Origin: Rhodococcus sp. 1168
GTDB lineage: Bacteria; Actinomycetota; Actinomycetes; Mycobacteriales; Mycobacteriaceae
Direction: 5' to 3'
Length of the DNA: 55,021 nucleotides
Assembly: GCF_002091955.1 (NCBI RefSeq)
Contig: NZ_MKKY01000071.1
Coordinates: 1-55,021, forward strand
Positions within the stretch are counted from its first letter, which is position 1. Each line of letters opens with the position of its first letter. Positions 35,114 to 44,669 of this stretch are shown piece after piece. The notes under the pieces were generated by a model that saw only the letters and a program-made list of their open reading frames with translations, did no database searches and had not been told where the DNA came from. The translations under genes and the position numbers were made by a program.

Positions 35114-35171
35114 GCCCTGTTGCTCGTGTTGCGGATGGTTTCGAAGGTGCCCTTGCGACTAACCTAGGGGT

Positions 35172-37847
35172 ATGGCAGGAAAGACCAGCACTCGAAGTTC
35201 GGGTACCGGCGGCGCCGGTACCTCGTCGACGTCGCGGGCTTCGGGGGGATCACGCAAGTCTTCCGGGGGGCGCACGGTGAGCACACCACGTAAACCCACA
35301 GCCCCACGCACGTCGACAGCCCCACGCACGTCGACATCAGCACGCAAGGCGGCACCAGTGCGTGGTGGAGCCGGTTCTCGTGGGGGTGCTCGTCGACCGG
35401 CCAAGAAGAACACCGGTGGTGTGGTCTCTGCCGTGGGACGCGGGATTTCCTCGGCGTGGTCGATGGCGGCCAAAGGGCTCGGTGCAACGACGAGAACCGT
35501 CAGCAAGGCCAAGGACATCGACCACGGCCACCGACGCGACGGCATAGCGCTGGGTCTGATCGCTCTGTGTGTCGTCGTCGCAGCAGCCGTGTGGTTCAGC
35601 GCGGGCGGGCCCGTAGGGGAGGGGATCGAGATCGCGGTCCGCGCCGTCATAGGTGGAGCCGGATACATAGTGCCGGCGCTCGGAGTCGCGATCGCGGTCG
35701 TCCTGATGCGCTCGGAACCGAATCCGGACATCCGCCCGCGACTGGTCCTCGGGTCGATCTTGCTCGCGCTTCCGATTTTGGGACTGTGGCATCTGGCTGC
35801 GGGCTCACCGTCCGACTCGGCCGGCCGCTCCGATGGTGGCGGTTTCGTCGGGTACGTCGCGGGAGGCCCGATCACCGACGGTCTGACTGTGTGGCTCGCC
35901 GTGCCGCTCCTGTTGTTGGCAGGTCTGTTCGGCGTGCTTCTGTTAACTGGCACCACGGTGCGCGACATTCCGGATCGTCTGCGGTCGTTGTTCGGGACGG
36001 ACAGTCGAGGCGATGAATACGGAGACTACGACCCAGCCGATTTCGGGGCCGATTTCGGCGACGACTACAGCGACCGTGAGAGCTCCGGTTTCGACGCCGA
36101 CGGATACCCCGTCGACGGACCGAACGCCGATCCGTACGGCAACTACCCGACCGAAGAATATGTTCCGGTCAAGAAGCCTCGGGCGCGAAAAACAGCGCCC
36201 CTGGTCGACGAGCCCACCGAGGTCATGGAGCCTGCAACACAGGCGCCGACCGCACCTCCCGCTCGCCCTAAGCCCAAGCCGATCGTCAAGGCCGCTGAGC
36301 CCAAGCCCGAAGCCGAGGAAGACAAAATCGTCGTCGACCGCGTCGTCGACGGGGACTACACGCTGCCGCCGCTGTCACTGTTGATCGACGGCGATCCACC
36401 CAAGACTCGTAGCCAGGCCAACGACACGATGATCGAGGCCATCTCCGAGGTTCTCGACCAATTCAAGATCGATGCGGCAGTAACGGGCTTCACCCGTGGA
36501 CCGACCGTCACCCGGTACGAGGTAGAACTAGGGCCCGGTGTCAAGGTCGAGAAGATCACCGCGCTCGCGCGCAACATCGCGTACGCGGTCGCAACCGACA
36601 ATGTGCGCCTACTTGCGCCGATCCCAGGAAAATCTGCAGTCGGTATCGAGGTGCCGAACTCGGACCGCGAGATGGTCCGACTCGCCGATGTGCTCACCGC
36701 GACATCGACCCGTAAGGATCATCATCCGTTGGTGATCGGGCTCGGCAAGGACATCGAAGGGAACTTCCAAAGCGCCAACCTGGCCAAGATGCCGCACCTT
36801 CTCGTTGCCGGTTCCACCGGATCCGGTAAGTCCAGCTTCGTGAACTCGATGCTCGTCTCCCTCCTCGCACGCGCGACGCCGGACGAGGTTCGCATGATCC
36901 TGATCGACCCGAAAATGGTCGAGCTGACGCCGTACGAAGGTATTCCGCACCTGATCACCCCGATCATCACGCAGCCGAAGAAGGCTGCTGCCGCGTTGGC
37001 ATGGCTGGTCGAGGAGATGGAACAGCGGTACCAGGACATGCAGATCAACAAGGTTCGGCACATCGACGATTTCAACAAGAAGGTCCGATCCGGTGAGATC
37101 ACCGCGCCGCTCGGAAGCGAACGTGTCTACCGGCCGTATCCGTACATTCTCGCGATCGTGGACGAGCTCGCGGATCTGATGATGACCGCTCCGCGCGACG
37201 TCGAAGATGCCATCGTCCGCATCACCCAGAAGGCTCGTGCGGCTGGGATCCACCTCGTCCTTGCTACGCAGAGACCCTCCGTCGACGTCGTTACCGGTCT
37301 GATCAAGACCAATGTGCCCTCACGCCTTGCGTTCGCGACGTCCTCGCTCACCGACTCCCGAGTCATCCTCGACCAGCCCGGCGCCGAGAAGCTGATCGGT
37401 ATGGGCGATGCACTCTTCCTGCCGATGGGTGCAGGTAAACCGACTCGTCTCCAGGGCGCCTTCATCACCGACGAAGAGATCTCGGCAGTAGTCGACTTCG
37501 CCAAGAACCAGGCAGAGCCGGAGTACAACGAGACGGTCACCGCGGCGAAGGCGTCGGAGAAGAAGGACGTCGATCCCGACATCGGCGATGATCTCGATGT
37601 CCTGCTCCAGGCCGTCGAACTGGTGGTGACCAGCCAGTTCGGTTCGACGTCCATGTTGCAGCGCAAGCTGCGCGTCGGATTCGCCAAAGCCGGGCGTCTG
37701 ATCGACCTGATGGAGAACCGAGGAGTAGTCGGGCCCAGTGAGGGCTCGAAGGCTCGCGAGGTTCTGATCAAGCCCGACGAGCTCGACGGGTTGCTGTGGT
37801 CTATTCGAGGTGGCGACCCGGATGAGGCGCCTGCCGACGATGCCTAG
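35172..37847 (+). CDS. ftsK: DNA translocase FtsK
   Basis: Septum-anchored DNA pump that clears the chromosome terminus at division; 891 residues. The order is a Ser/Arg/Pro-rich N-terminus (1-115), four membrane helices (about 125-260), an acidic Tyr/Asp-rich then Pro-rich linker (270-400), and the RecA-like motor. The motor has Walker [11 protein letters not shown] (about 545-554) and Walker [14 protein letters not shown] (about 659-671). The C-terminal winged-helix gamma domain ([30 protein letters not shown]) reads KOPS-like sites. The N-terminus has a twice-repeated TAPRTS unit with a related [12 protein letters not shown] lead-in. Its stop overlaps the YciI gene by 4 bases. Confidence 0.95.
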   Translation: MAGKTSTRSSGTGGAGTSSTSRASGGSRKSSGGRTVSTPRKPTAPRTSTAPRTSTSARKAAPVRGGAGSRGGARRPAKKNTGGVVSAVGRGISSAWSMAAKGLGATTRTVSKAKDIDHGHRRDGIALGLIALCVVVAAAVWFSAGGPVGEGIEIAVRAVIGGAGYIVPALGVAIAVVLMRSEPNPDIRPRLVLGSILLALPILGLWHLAAGSPSDSAGRSDGGGFVGYVAGGPITDGLTVWLAVPLLLLAGLFGVLLLTGTTVRDIPDRLRSLFGTDSRGDEYGDYDPADFGADFGDDYSDRESSGFDADGYPVDGPNADPYGNYPTEEYVPVKKPRARKTAPLVDEPTEVMEPATQAPTAPPARPKPKPIVKAAEPKPEAEEDKIVVDRVVDGDYTLPPLSLLIDGDPPKTRSQANDTMIEAISEVLDQFKIDAAVTGFTRGPTVTRYEVELGPGVKVEKITALARNIAYAVATDNVRLLAPIPGKSAVGIEVPNSDREMVRLADVLTATSTRKDHHPLVIGLGKDIEGNFQSANLAKMPHLLVAGSTGSGKSSFVNSMLVSLLARATPDEVRMILIDPKMVELTPYEGIPHLITPIITQPKKAAAALAWLVEEMEQRYQDMQINKVRHIDDFNKKVRSGEITAPLGSERVYRPYPYILAIVDELADLMMTAPRDVEDAIVRITQKARAAGIHLVLATQRPSVDVVTGLIKTNVPSRLAFATSSLTDSRVILDQPGAEKLIGMGDALFLPMGAGKPTRLQGAFITDEEISAVVDFAKNQAEPEYNETVTAAKASEKKDVDPDIGDDLDVLLQAVELVVTSQFGSTSMLQRKLRVGFAKAGRLIDLMENRGVVGPSEGSKAREVLIKPDELDGLLWSIRGGDPDEAPADDA

Positions 37848-38125
37848 GCAAACGCGCCCATGACCGGTTTCCATTCGGTGACAACCGACGTCTCGATCAA
37901 GTTTTCGGTTGCGAACGGATCTTGCGCGAACAATGTCTTCACCGAGTCGACGTCGGTTCCGTCGACGATGATCAAAGCGCCGCTGCCATCGGTGTAAGGG
38001 CCGCTGGATACGAGGGTCTTCTTCTCCAGCAGGTCTGCGAGCCAGGCCCGATGGTTGGCGCGATGAGAGTCTCGCCCGGCAGTCGTACTGGGGGAGTATG
38101 TGTAGACAACGGCGAACAGTGCCAT
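37844..38125 (-). CDS. YciI-family protein
   Basis: 93 residues, ferredoxin-like YCII fold: FAVVYTYSP, the conserved [20 protein letters not shown] with His and Asp, then [21 protein letters not shown]. Proteins of this family are small dimeric putative enzymes or electron-transfer partners without a settled role. Convergent with ftsK (4-base overlap). A weak ribosome site precedes the ATG. Confidence 0.88.
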   Translation of the reverse strand: MALFAVVYTYSPSTTAGRDSHRANHRAWLADLLEKKTLVSSGPYTDGSGALIIVDGTDVDSVKTLFAQDPFATENLIETSVVTEWKPVMGAFA

Positions 38126-38209
38126 GAGGTGTCGTCCTTTGGATTGGGCGAATCTGGTTCGCGCTGGATTGTTTCGGACAGTTGGATTGTTCCAGGGGGT
38201 CCGCTTGAT

Positions 38210-38818
38210 TCAGAGGGGAAGCAGCATTCGGGTGTTGCCCAGGGTGTTCGGTTTCACGTAACTCAGGTCGAGGAACTCAGCCACACCGGTGTCGTACGAC
38301 CTGCACATTTCGGCATAGACCTCCGCAGTGACGGGTGTTCCCTCGATCTCCAGAAAGCCGTGCCGTGTGAAAAAGTCCACCTCGAAGGTGAGTACGAAGA
38401 GCTTCTGAAGAGCCAGATCGCGGGCTACTCGGATCAAAGTATCGACGATGAGACTGCCGGCGCCGAGGCCCTTGGCTGCCGGATCGACCGCGACCGTGCG
38501 TACTTCACCGAGGTCAGCCCACAAGACGTGGAGCGCACCACAGCCGACGACGCTGTCTCCTCGTTCGGCGACCCAGAACTCCTGAACAGCCTCGTACAGT
38601 GTGACCAGGTTTTTCTCGAGCAGAATCTTTCCGGCATAGATGTCGATCAGTCGCTTGATCTCCGGGATGTCGGAGGTTCGAGCACGGCGGACGACCACGT
38701 CGTCGCCGGGACGAGAGGTCTCGCGGCGTTCGAGTGCTGCATCGAATGCCGTGTCGTGTGCGTTGTCGGACGTTCCGTCGACGTGGTGTCGACTCGCCCG
38801 GTTCGGCCCAGAAGTCAT
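38210..38818 (-). CDS. argA: Amino-acid N-acetyltransferase (GNAT, ArgA/NAGS type)
   Basis: GNAT acetyltransferase, about 202 residues from ATG 38818; ATG 38836 is also possible. Segments IKRLIDIYAGKILLEKNLVTLYEAVQEFWVAE, GCGALHVLWADLGEVRTVAVDP, and EFLDLSYVKPNTLGNTRMLL match, from memory, Rv2747, the short N-acetylglutamate synthase of M. tuberculosis, which also sits between ftsK and pgsA. The acetyl-CoA loop is AAKGLGAGS. This copy has about 35 extra N-terminal residues that look disordered. It would supply N-acetylglutamate for arginine synthesis. Confidence 0.87.
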   Translation of the reverse strand: MTSGPNRASRHHVDGTSDNAHDTAFDAALERRETSRPGDDVVVRRARTSDIPEIKRLIDIYAGKILLEKNLVTLYEAVQEFWVAERGDSVVGCGALHVLWADLGEVRTVAVDPAAKGLGAGSLIVDTLIRVARDLALQKLFVLTFEVDFFTRHGFLEIEGTPVTAEVYAEMCRSYDTGVAEFLDLSYVKPNTLGNTRMLLPL

Positions 38819-38901
38819 GTGGTGAACAGTAGTCAACGTTGCAACGGATATTCTTTTCGTGTGTCCGTAACCGAACTGGTCCGAAATGAATCAGGACACC
38901 T

Positions 38902-39555
38902 TTGTCGGCGTATCGGTACCAAGGGCTCGACGGCATGAGCGAACCCCTGGCTTCCGGCCCGAATCTGCCACACGGCAACTCGAGCACCGGGGACGTCGAA
39001 CCTGTTCCGATCCTCAATATCGCCAATATTCTGACGATGCTCCGGATTGCTCTCGTTCCCGTGTTTCTCGCTGTCCTCTTCGTCGGAGACGGTCACGACA
39101 GCGGATGGCGCATAGGTGCGACGGTGGTATTTGCTGTCGCGGCGATCACCGACCGGATCGACGGGCAGCTCGCCCGCAAGTACGGGTTGGTCACCGATTT
39201 CGGGAAGATCGCGGATCCGATCGCAGACAAGGCGCTGATCGGTGCTGCACTCGTCGGACTGTCGATCCTCGGAGACCTCCCCTGGTGGGTCACCGTGGTG
39301 ATCGCGGCACGCGAAGTGGGCATCACACTCGTCAGATTCGCGGTGATCCGGCACGGTGTGATCCCGGCGGGACGCGGTGGCAAGCTGAAGACTTTGGTGC
39401 AGAGTTTTGCGATCGGGATGTATCTCCTGCCCTTGCCCGACGAGGTGCGAGGGGTATCCGTCGCGCTGATGGGCCTGGCGGTGATCTTGACCGTCTACAC
39501 CGGGCTCGACTACGTGGTCCAGGCCATTCGCCTGCGCCGAAAGGTGAGGTCGTGA
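38902..39555 (+). CDS. pgsA: CDP-alcohol phosphatidyltransferase, PgsA type
   Basis: Membrane enzyme expected to make phosphatidylglycerol phosphate from CDP-diacylglycerol; 217 residues, or 206 if ATG 38935 is used. The CDP-OH-P motif is complete: DRIDGQLARKYGLVTDFGKI followed by ADPIADK (D-x2-DG-x2-AR-x8-G-x3-D-x3-D). About five hydrophobic helices. In this position it corresponds to pgsA3 of mycobacteria. Its stop overlaps the start of the cinA remnant by 4 bases, which shows that cinA was once translationally coupled to it. Confidence 0.92.
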   Translation: MSAYRYQGLDGMSEPLASGPNLPHGNSSTGDVEPVPILNIANILTMLRIALVPVFLAVLFVGDGHDSGWRIGATVVFAVAAITDRIDGQLARKYGLVTDFGKIADPIADKALIGAALVGLSILGDLPWWVTVVIAAREVGITLVRFAVIRHGVIPAGRGGKLKTLVQSFAIGMYLLPLPDEVRGVSVALMGLAVILTVYTGLDYVVQAIRLRRKVRS

Positions 39556-39779
39556 CCGATCCGCTCGTCGACGGGTCGGGACGGTCGCGAGGTGGGGCGG
39601 TCTTCGTCGCCGTCGCGGGCCCCGACGGGACTCAGGTGTAGAAACTCCGACTGTCGGGCGACTGTTGGACCATCCGGCGCGATACAGTCCGTAGTGCGAT
39701 CTCGGAGCTGTTTCGACGGGTGAGCCGGCGTGGCGACATAATGGGTCGGGAACCAATCGGGCCCCACCCAGCGTTGTAG
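39552..39779 (+). pseudogene. cinA: cinA (CinA C-terminal domain) remnant
   Basis: GTG at 39552 overlaps the pgsA stop. The reading VTDPLVDG jumps straight to SGRSRGGAVFVAVAGPDGTQ, the last third of a CinA/nicotinamide-nucleotide amidase domain. After a TAG at 39639 the same frame continues with KLRLSGDCWTIRRDTVRSAI, the usual CinA ending, to TAG 39777. Normal proteins have about 160 residues, so roughly 90 central codons are missing and one nonsense codon is present. Gene position between pgsA and clgR is that of intact cinA in relatives. Confidence 0.75.
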
Positions 39780-39840
39780 CTGAAGATGGTCGATATAGCT
39801 GTAAACGAACGAGACATGGATTCGAACGAGGAGGAGCGAG

Positions 39841-40218
39841 ATGGCGCTGCTATTGCGTGAAGCACTCGGCGACAGTCTGCGGCGTACTCGCGTTGCACAG
39901 AGTCGCACACTGCGTGAGGTCTCGAACACCGCGCGCGTCAGCCTCGGATATCTGTCGGAAGTCGAACGAGGCAGGAAGGAGGCGTCGAGCGAACTCCTCG
40001 CAGCCATCTGCACCGCGTTGGCGGTTCCGTTGTCCGACGTGATGAGCGACGTCAGTGACTCGCTGCTCGTGTCCACCGGATCTGCCTCGACGGCCGATGG
40101 CATCGCGCTGCCTACCGCCGACAACGGACCCAAGAAAAGCAGTAATGGGTCGCCACGTATTGCGGGTGAGACCCGCGTCGTCATCCCGGCGCCCGCACGT
40201 GCACTCGCAGCAGCCTGA
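39841..40218 (+). CDS. clgR: Transcriptional regulator ClgR
   Basis: 125-residue XRE-type regulator that, in corynebacteria and mycobacteria, activates clp protease, psp and stress genes. GAGGAGGAG directly precedes the ATG with good spacing. The helix-turn-helix is LREVSNTARVSLGYLSEVERGRKEAS (about 25-50). The C-terminus, after a Ser/Pro/Gly-rich linker, ends ...ARALAAA. This ending resembles an ssrA-like ClpXP/ClpCP tag and fits the reported conditional proteolysis of ClgR. pspA follows at 95 bases. Confidence 0.92.
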   Translation: MALLLREALGDSLRRTRVAQSRTLREVSNTARVSLGYLSEVERGRKEASSELLAAICTALAVPLSDVMSDVSDSLLVSTGSASTADGIALPTADNGPKKSSNGSPRIAGETRVVIPAPARALAAA

Positions 40219-40312
40219 CACCGGATAGCCGCAACCAGTATCCTTTTCCACACGTGCATGTTCACCCACTACGCGTGCAACGCGGCGCCAAAGATGGAGG
40301 CAGGATCAACCC

Positions 40313-41128
40313 ATGGCTAATCCTTTCGTCAAAGCCTGGAAGTACATGATGGCGCTCTTCAATTCCAAGATCGACGAGAAGGCCGACCCCAAGGTTCAGA
40401 TTCAGCAGGCAATCGAGGATGCACAGCGGCAGCACCAGGCGCTGTCTCAGCAAGCGGCCTCGGTTATCGGCAACCAGCGTCAGCTGGAGATGAAGCTGAG
40501 CCGTCAGCTCGACGAGGTCGAGAAGCTGAATGCGAACGCTCGCCAGGCAGTCACGCTTGCCGATCAGGCGTCCTCTGCAGGCGATGTCGACAAGGCGACG
40601 CAGTACACCAATGCTGCCGAGGCATTCGCAGCTCAGCTCGTGACCGCCGAGCAGGGTGTCGAGGACCTCAAAGTTCTCCACGACCAGTCTTTGCAGGCAG
40701 CGTCGCAGGCAAAGAAGGCCGTGGAGCAGAACGCGATGGCTCTGCAGGCCAAGGTGGCAGAGCGGACGAAACTGCTCAGCCAGCTCGAGCAGGCGAAGAT
40801 GCAGGAGAAGGTCAGCGAATCGCTTCGCTCGATGGACAGCACTCTTTCCGCGCCAGGCAATACCCCGAGCCTCGATGCGGTTCGCGACAAGATCGAACGT
40901 CGCTACGCTGATGCTCTCGGCTCGGCCGAACTCGCGCAGAACACCGTGTCGGGTCGCATGATGGAGGTTCAGCAGGCTTCGGTTCAGATGGCCGGACACA
41001 GCCGTCTGGAGCAGATTCGCGCTTCGATGGCAGGTGACGCACTCCCGTCCGGCAACGCGACGGGAACATCCAAGCCGTCGATTGCCAAGTCAACCAACGC
41101 GACTCCGGAACCACCTGCGCAGCACTGA
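40313..41128 (+). CDS. pspA: PspA/IM30 family membrane-stress protein
   Basis: 271 residues, nearly all predicted coiled coil (about 25-225, regular heptads: [47 protein letters not shown]). The short amphipathic N-terminal [21 protein letters not shown] binds membranes. The tail after residue 235 is Thr/Pro-rich. It is the equivalent of the mycobacterial 35-kDa antigen, which protects the membrane during envelope stress and is switched on by ClgR. AGGATC eight bases before ATG serves as the ribosome site. pspM follows after 28 bases. Confidence 0.95.
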   Translation: MANPFVKAWKYMMALFNSKIDEKADPKVQIQQAIEDAQRQHQALSQQAASVIGNQRQLEMKLSRQLDEVEKLNANARQAVTLADQASSAGDVDKATQYTNAAEAFAAQLVTAEQGVEDLKVLHDQSLQAASQAKKAVEQNAMALQAKVAERTKLLSQLEQAKMQEKVSESLRSMDSTLSAPGNTPSLDAVRDKIERRYADALGSAELAQNTVSGRMMEVQQASVQMAGHSRLEQIRASMAGDALPSGNATGTSKPSIAKSTNATPEPPAQH

Positions 41129-41156
41129 CGCATAGACGACTTGGATCCTGCAAGTA

Positions 41157-41990
41157 ATGACGAAACAACACCATGGCCGACCACCTACGTGGTCGGCCAT
41201 GTCTGTTTCCAGCACGATCTCGGCCGCCAAGGATGCTGCAGACTCGGCACGCCGAATCGGCGAGTCCCTCGTCGAAGCTGCAGGTAGATGGAGCGATCCT
41301 CGTCAAAGGCAGATTCGGCGAGTTCGTCGAGCACGCCGGCGTGGATCATGGTTCGGCGGAGCCACCGGCGCTTCCGCGCTGTCGACGGCTGGGCTTGCCG
41401 TGGCGTCTGCGCCGGAATGGACGATGATCGCAACCGGCGGCGGCGCCGCACTTCTCGCCGTACCCACTGTTTTCGCGATCACCCGGTACAAGCAGTTGAA
41501 GTCCGAGCCACTACCTGCTCGGAAGCCGGGGAAGAGCATTCTTCCTGCGCGGCACTCGTCGGCATTTACGTCGATGAACCGCCTGGCAGGTGCGCAACGG
41601 AGCCTGTACGAGCTGACCGGAGTTCTGCTGAGATCCGAATCGATCGCCTCCGAGGACATTCTGGAGACCACCGAGGTGTCCTACTCCGCGGCCGCCGCGC
41701 TGACCGACATGGCAGCCGACATAGTCGCGATGGAGCGTGCAGCGGAGTCCAACACACGAGCCGGTGCCCATTTGACCAGCTCGATCAGTGGAGCCGCCGC
41801 CGAACTCGAAGCCGGTGTGGATCAATACGAGGAACTCGTAGAAGCGGCCGCGCGGCTGACCTCTCCGGCCGGAATGCCGTCGAGTGCGGTCGCTGCCCGG
41901 CGCGCAGAGCTTTCGTCCGCTACGGACAGACTCCAGGGCTGGGCCTTCGCGCTGGAGGAACTAGCCGAGATCCGGCGCCGTCACCCCTGA
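41157..41990 (+). CDS. pspM: PspM-like envelope stress membrane protein
   Basis: 277 residues. Basic N-terminal third (SDPRQRQIRRVRRARRRGSW) leads into two adjacent membrane helices (about 72-110: GASALSTAGLAVAS, MIATGGGAALLAVPTVF). A helical cytoplasmic C-terminal part rich in Ala and Glu follows. Position directly after pspA and the general layout match Rv2743c (PspM), the integral membrane partner of PspA in the actinobacterial ClgR-PspA-PspM-PspN system. An in-frame ATG at 41199 (MSVSSTISAAKD) is another possible start. No PspN-like gene follows. Confidence 0.82.
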   Translation: MTKQHHGRPPTWSAMSVSSTISAAKDAADSARRIGESLVEAAGRWSDPRQRQIRRVRRARRRGSWFGGATGASALSTAGLAVASAPEWTMIATGGGAALLAVPTVFAITRYKQLKSEPLPARKPGKSILPARHSSAFTSMNRLAGAQRSLYELTGVLLRSESIASEDILETTEVSYSAAAALTDMAADIVAMERAAESNTRAGAHLTSSISGAAAELEAGVDQYEELVEAAARLTSPAGMPSSAVAARRAELSSATDRLQGWAFALEELAEIRRRHP

Positions 41991-42125
41991 ATGAGACCAC
42001 GTCTGAACAGGCGACCTCGTCAGGGTGATCACCCATCTTTCCCTGATCTCGTTGCCGATCCGGTGATGTCGTGTATCCGGCATGTCAGGATCGGTATCGA
42101 CACAAGCAAAAGGGAGATGGAAAAA

Positions 42126-42299
42126 ATGTTCTGGAAAATCCTCGGCATCATCGCTTTGGTATGGCTCGCATTCGCCATCTTCGGAGCAGTGATCAAAGGA
42201 CTGTTCGCGATAGCCGTCGCCGGTGCCATCGTCTTCGGTTTGTACTGGTTGTTCAAGGCGGTCACCGGTAAAGAGAATCGAGACTTGACCAAGCTCTAG
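42126..42299 (+). CDS. Small double-helix membrane protein in the psp cluster
   Basis: 57 residues from ATG 42126. AAAGGGAG at 42109-42116 gives nine-base spacing to this ATG and almost none to the ATG at 42117, so the later one is favoured. Nearly the whole protein is hydrophobic (FWKILGIIALVWLAFAIFG, then GLFAIAVAGAIVFGLYWLF), with a charged KENRDLTKL tail: two short membrane helices. It sits where mycobacteria have pspN, but I see no similarity. Likely an accessory membrane factor of the stress operon. Confidence 0.7.
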   Translation: MFWKILGIIALVWLAFAIFGAVIKGLFAIAVAGAIVFGLYWLFKAVTGKENRDLTKL

Positions 42300-42361
42300 A
42301 TCGGCGATGGACGGGCTGGGCAGCTCGACGGTCGGGTAGTCGAACATGAACTACAATTTTG

Positions 42362-42376
42362 CACATCGATCATGTG
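42362..42376. promoter_or_regulatory. Inverted repeat upstream of the TetR gene, possible autoregulatory operator
   Basis: CACAT-CGATC-ATGTG is a perfect 5+5 inverted repeat inside the longer TGCACATCGATCATGTG, 67 bases before the TetR start. TetR proteins commonly bind such sites in their own promoters. No promoter hexamers are convincing here. Confidence 0.35.
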
Positions 42377-42442
42377 TGCACCCTGGGTGTGGTGAACGCT
42401 TTGGATCGGCAAACGAATCACGGCGATGAACGGGGTACTGGA

Positions 42443-43057
42443 GTGAGCCAGCAGACCGCGCTGGGCGAGCCCTTTGCCGATGGCATCGCCATTTCCTCGG
42501 TCGAGAATCAGGTGCTCGACGCCGCTCGCTCGTGCATTCTCGAATACGGGGTCCGCCGAACGACTCTCGCCGAGATCGCCCGTCGAGCGAAAGTCAGCAG
42601 GCCGACCGTCTACCGGCGTTGGTCCGACACCCGAGCGGTTGTCTCGAGCCTGCTGACCCGCGAGATCGGTGCCGTGATGCCGACTTTCGATCCCGCTGCC
42701 TCGGCTCGTCGGCAGATCACGACCTCGGTGTCGGCGGTAGCCGATGGCATACGCATCCATCCATTGTTCGTCAAAATTCTTCGTTCCGATCCCGAAATCC
42801 TCGCGACCTACATCCTGCATCGTCTCGGTAAGAGCCAGGCGCTGATCATCGACGGCCTGGTGCCCATCATCGAGGGTGGTCAACGGGACTCGTCTATTCG
42901 CGATGGCGTACCGAGCCATATGGCGACCGTGTTGCTGTTGATGGTCCAGTCCGCGGTGCAGTCGGCAGAGATGGTGTCGGGTCGGATCCCGGGTGACGAT
43001 CTGATTGCCGAGTTCGCCCATGCCGTCGACTCGTACCTGCGTCCGCTCGATCGGTGA
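42443..43057 (+). CDS. TetR/AcrR family regulator
   Basis: 204 residues from the GTG at 42443 (VSQQTALGEPFADG). N-terminal helix-turn-helix: VLDAARSCILEYGVRRTTLAEIARRAKVSRPTVYRRW (about 25-60), the standard TetR_N domain. The C-terminal ligand domain is helical, with no recognisable ligand signature. It precedes a glycosyltransferase gene by 70 bases on the same strand and may control it or itself. Confidence 0.87.
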   Translation: MSQQTALGEPFADGIAISSVENQVLDAARSCILEYGVRRTTLAEIARRAKVSRPTVYRRWSDTRAVVSSLLTREIGAVMPTFDPAASARRQITTSVSAVADGIRIHPLFVKILRSDPEILATYILHRLGKSQALIIDGLVPIIEGGQRDSSIRDGVPSHMATVLLLMVQSAVQSAEMVSGRIPGDDLIAEFAHAVDSYLRPLDR

Positions 43058-43127
43058 TGCCCGAAGTCGACTCGACTCAGAGCAGGCAGGTGCTCGCTGA
43101 CCACGTGGGTATGGCACTCTGAGCGGC

Positions 43128-44276
43128 GTGCGAGTAGCTGTGGTAGCCGGCCCCGACCCAGGGCATGCCTTTCCTGCTATTGCGCTGTGCCACTTGTTCG
43201 CCTCCGCAGGCGACGTGCCGATACTCTTCACCGGTTCGAGGTGGATCGATGCGGCCACGGCCGTTGGAATCGACACTCGGTTGCTCAAAGGACTGACACC
43301 ACGGCCCGAGGACGACGACATGGATGCAGGCCAGCGGATTCATTCGCGGGCAGCTTTCATCTCCACCGAACTGTTGCCTGATCTGAAGAATGCCGACGTT
43401 GATCTGGTCGTATCCGACATTCTCACTGCCGGAGGCGGGTTGGCCGCCGAACGGCTCGGTATACCGTGGGTCGAATTGTCACCGCACCCGTTGTATGCAC
43501 CGTCCAGGGGATTGCCTCCGATCGGAAGCGGCCTTGCCCCGGGAACAGGTGTTCGGGGTCGACTACGGGACACGTTGATGCGTGCTGCTACCGGCAGATC
43601 CATAGCCCAGGGAAAGTCCCAGCGCGGAGCCGCCCGTGTCGGTGTCGGCCTGCCCGCGGAAGACCCGGGGCCCGCTGCGCGTCTGATCGCCACCATCCCC
43701 GCCCTGGAGGTTCCCAGGCCGGACTGGCCGATCGAGGCGCACGTCGTCGGACCGCTGCTGTGGGAGCCGACAACAGAAACCCTGCCGATTCCGCCTGGCG
43801 ACGGTCCCGTGGTCATGGTGGCTCCATCGACTGCGTTCACCGGCGCCCAAGGAATGCTCGAAGCTACCTTGCAAGGCCTCGAGGGGAGCGGGGTGCGGTT
43901 GGTCGCTTCGATGCTCGACGAGCCCCCGGCCGAACTACCGGGCTGGGCTACAGCTGGGCTCGGCCGACAGGACCATCTTCTCGACCAAGCGGACGTCGTC
44001 GTATGCGGGTCCGGGCACGGGTTGTTGGCGAAAGCATTGATCCACGGAGTCCCTGTCGTCGCGATCCCCGGTGGCGGAGATCAATGGGAACTGGCCAATC
44101 GCGCGGCACGGCAGGGGAGCGCGGTCATTGTTCGTCCGCCGACCCCCGGAGCAATCGCGGACGCCGTCCTCCGTGTCCTCGGGGACGGGAGTTTCACCAA
44201 TGCTGCACACTCGGCGTCGGCGAGTGCCGCCGAGGTGAAGGATCCCGTAGAGGTGTGCCGCGAAGTTCTACGGTGA
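43128..44276 (+). CDS. Glycosyltransferase (GT1/GT28-like)
   Basis: 382 residues, GT-B fold. GPDPGHAFPAIALCHLFASAGD at the N-terminus is the acceptor-domain GHxxP loop, and the donor-domain end has ADVVVCGSGHGLLAKALIHGVPVVAIPGGGDQWELANRAARQG, the UDP-sugar-binding region. From memory it matches Rv2739c by position, three genes upstream of recX. Likely transfers a sugar to a lipid or small molecule; donor and acceptor unknown. GTG start. Confidence 0.85.
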   Translation: MRVAVVAGPDPGHAFPAIALCHLFASAGDVPILFTGSRWIDAATAVGIDTRLLKGLTPRPEDDDMDAGQRIHSRAAFISTELLPDLKNADVDLVVSDILTAGGGLAAERLGIPWVELSPHPLYAPSRGLPPIGSGLAPGTGVRGRLRDTLMRAATGRSIAQGKSQRGAARVGVGLPAEDPGPAARLIATIPALEVPRPDWPIEAHVVGPLLWEPTTETLPIPPGDGPVVMVAPSTAFTGAQGMLEATLQGLEGSGVRLVASMLDEPPAELPGWATAGLGRQDHLLDQADVVVCGSGHGLLAKALIHGVPVVAIPGGGDQWELANRAARQGSAVIVRPPTPGAIADAVLRVLGDGSFTNAAHSASASAAEVKDPVEVCREVLR

Positions 44277-44300
44277 CGCGTCCTCGGTTACGGTTGTCCA

Positions 44301-44495
44301 GTGCGATTGACCGAGTTCCAGGAATTGCTCGTCGAGGAGTTCGGCCGGATGCGTGGTGACTCGATGCTGGTCGATCACGTCATCACTGGCCTGAACGGCA
44401 TGACGGGAGCAGAAGCGATCGAGGCGGGTGTCGATCCCCGCGATGTGTGGCGCGCTCTGTGTAGTGAATTCGACGTGCCCAAATCCCGGTGGTGA
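44301..44495 (+). CDS. DUF3046 protein
   Basis: 64 residues from the GTG at 44301. MRLTEFQELLVEEFGRMRGDSMLVDHVITGLNGMT and the closing GVDPRDVWRALCSEFDVP are characteristic of the small actinobacterial DUF3046 family. It almost always lies just upstream of recA (Rv2738c in M. tuberculosis). Acidic, all-helical, cytoplasmic. Function unknown. Confidence 0.9.
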   Translation: MRLTEFQELLVEEFGRMRGDSMLVDHVITGLNGMTGAEAIEAGVDPRDVWRALCSEFDVPKSRW

Positions 44496-44530
44496 TTCTC
44501 TCCGGCGTGTCCGGAAGCCGCCTGATGCAA

Positions 44531-44546
44531 TCGAACAGGTGTTCCC
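44531..44546. promoter_or_regulatory. LexA (SOS) box of recA
   Basis: TCGAACAGGTGTTCCC matches the actinobacterial/Bacillus-type SOS consensus TCGAAC-N4-GTTCGA, with the last two bases off. It lies 124 bases before the recA start, so recA should be induced by DNA damage through LexA. Confidence 0.85.
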
Positions 44547-44669
44547 CTATGCTGGTGTCATTCGGTTACACAGCGGTCTCGGGCAGTTCTTGTCGGTACC
44601 CAGCTCTACCGTTACCGACAACACGCTCAACGAGACCACGCTGTCACAGACCACACTGAGGAGATCACG

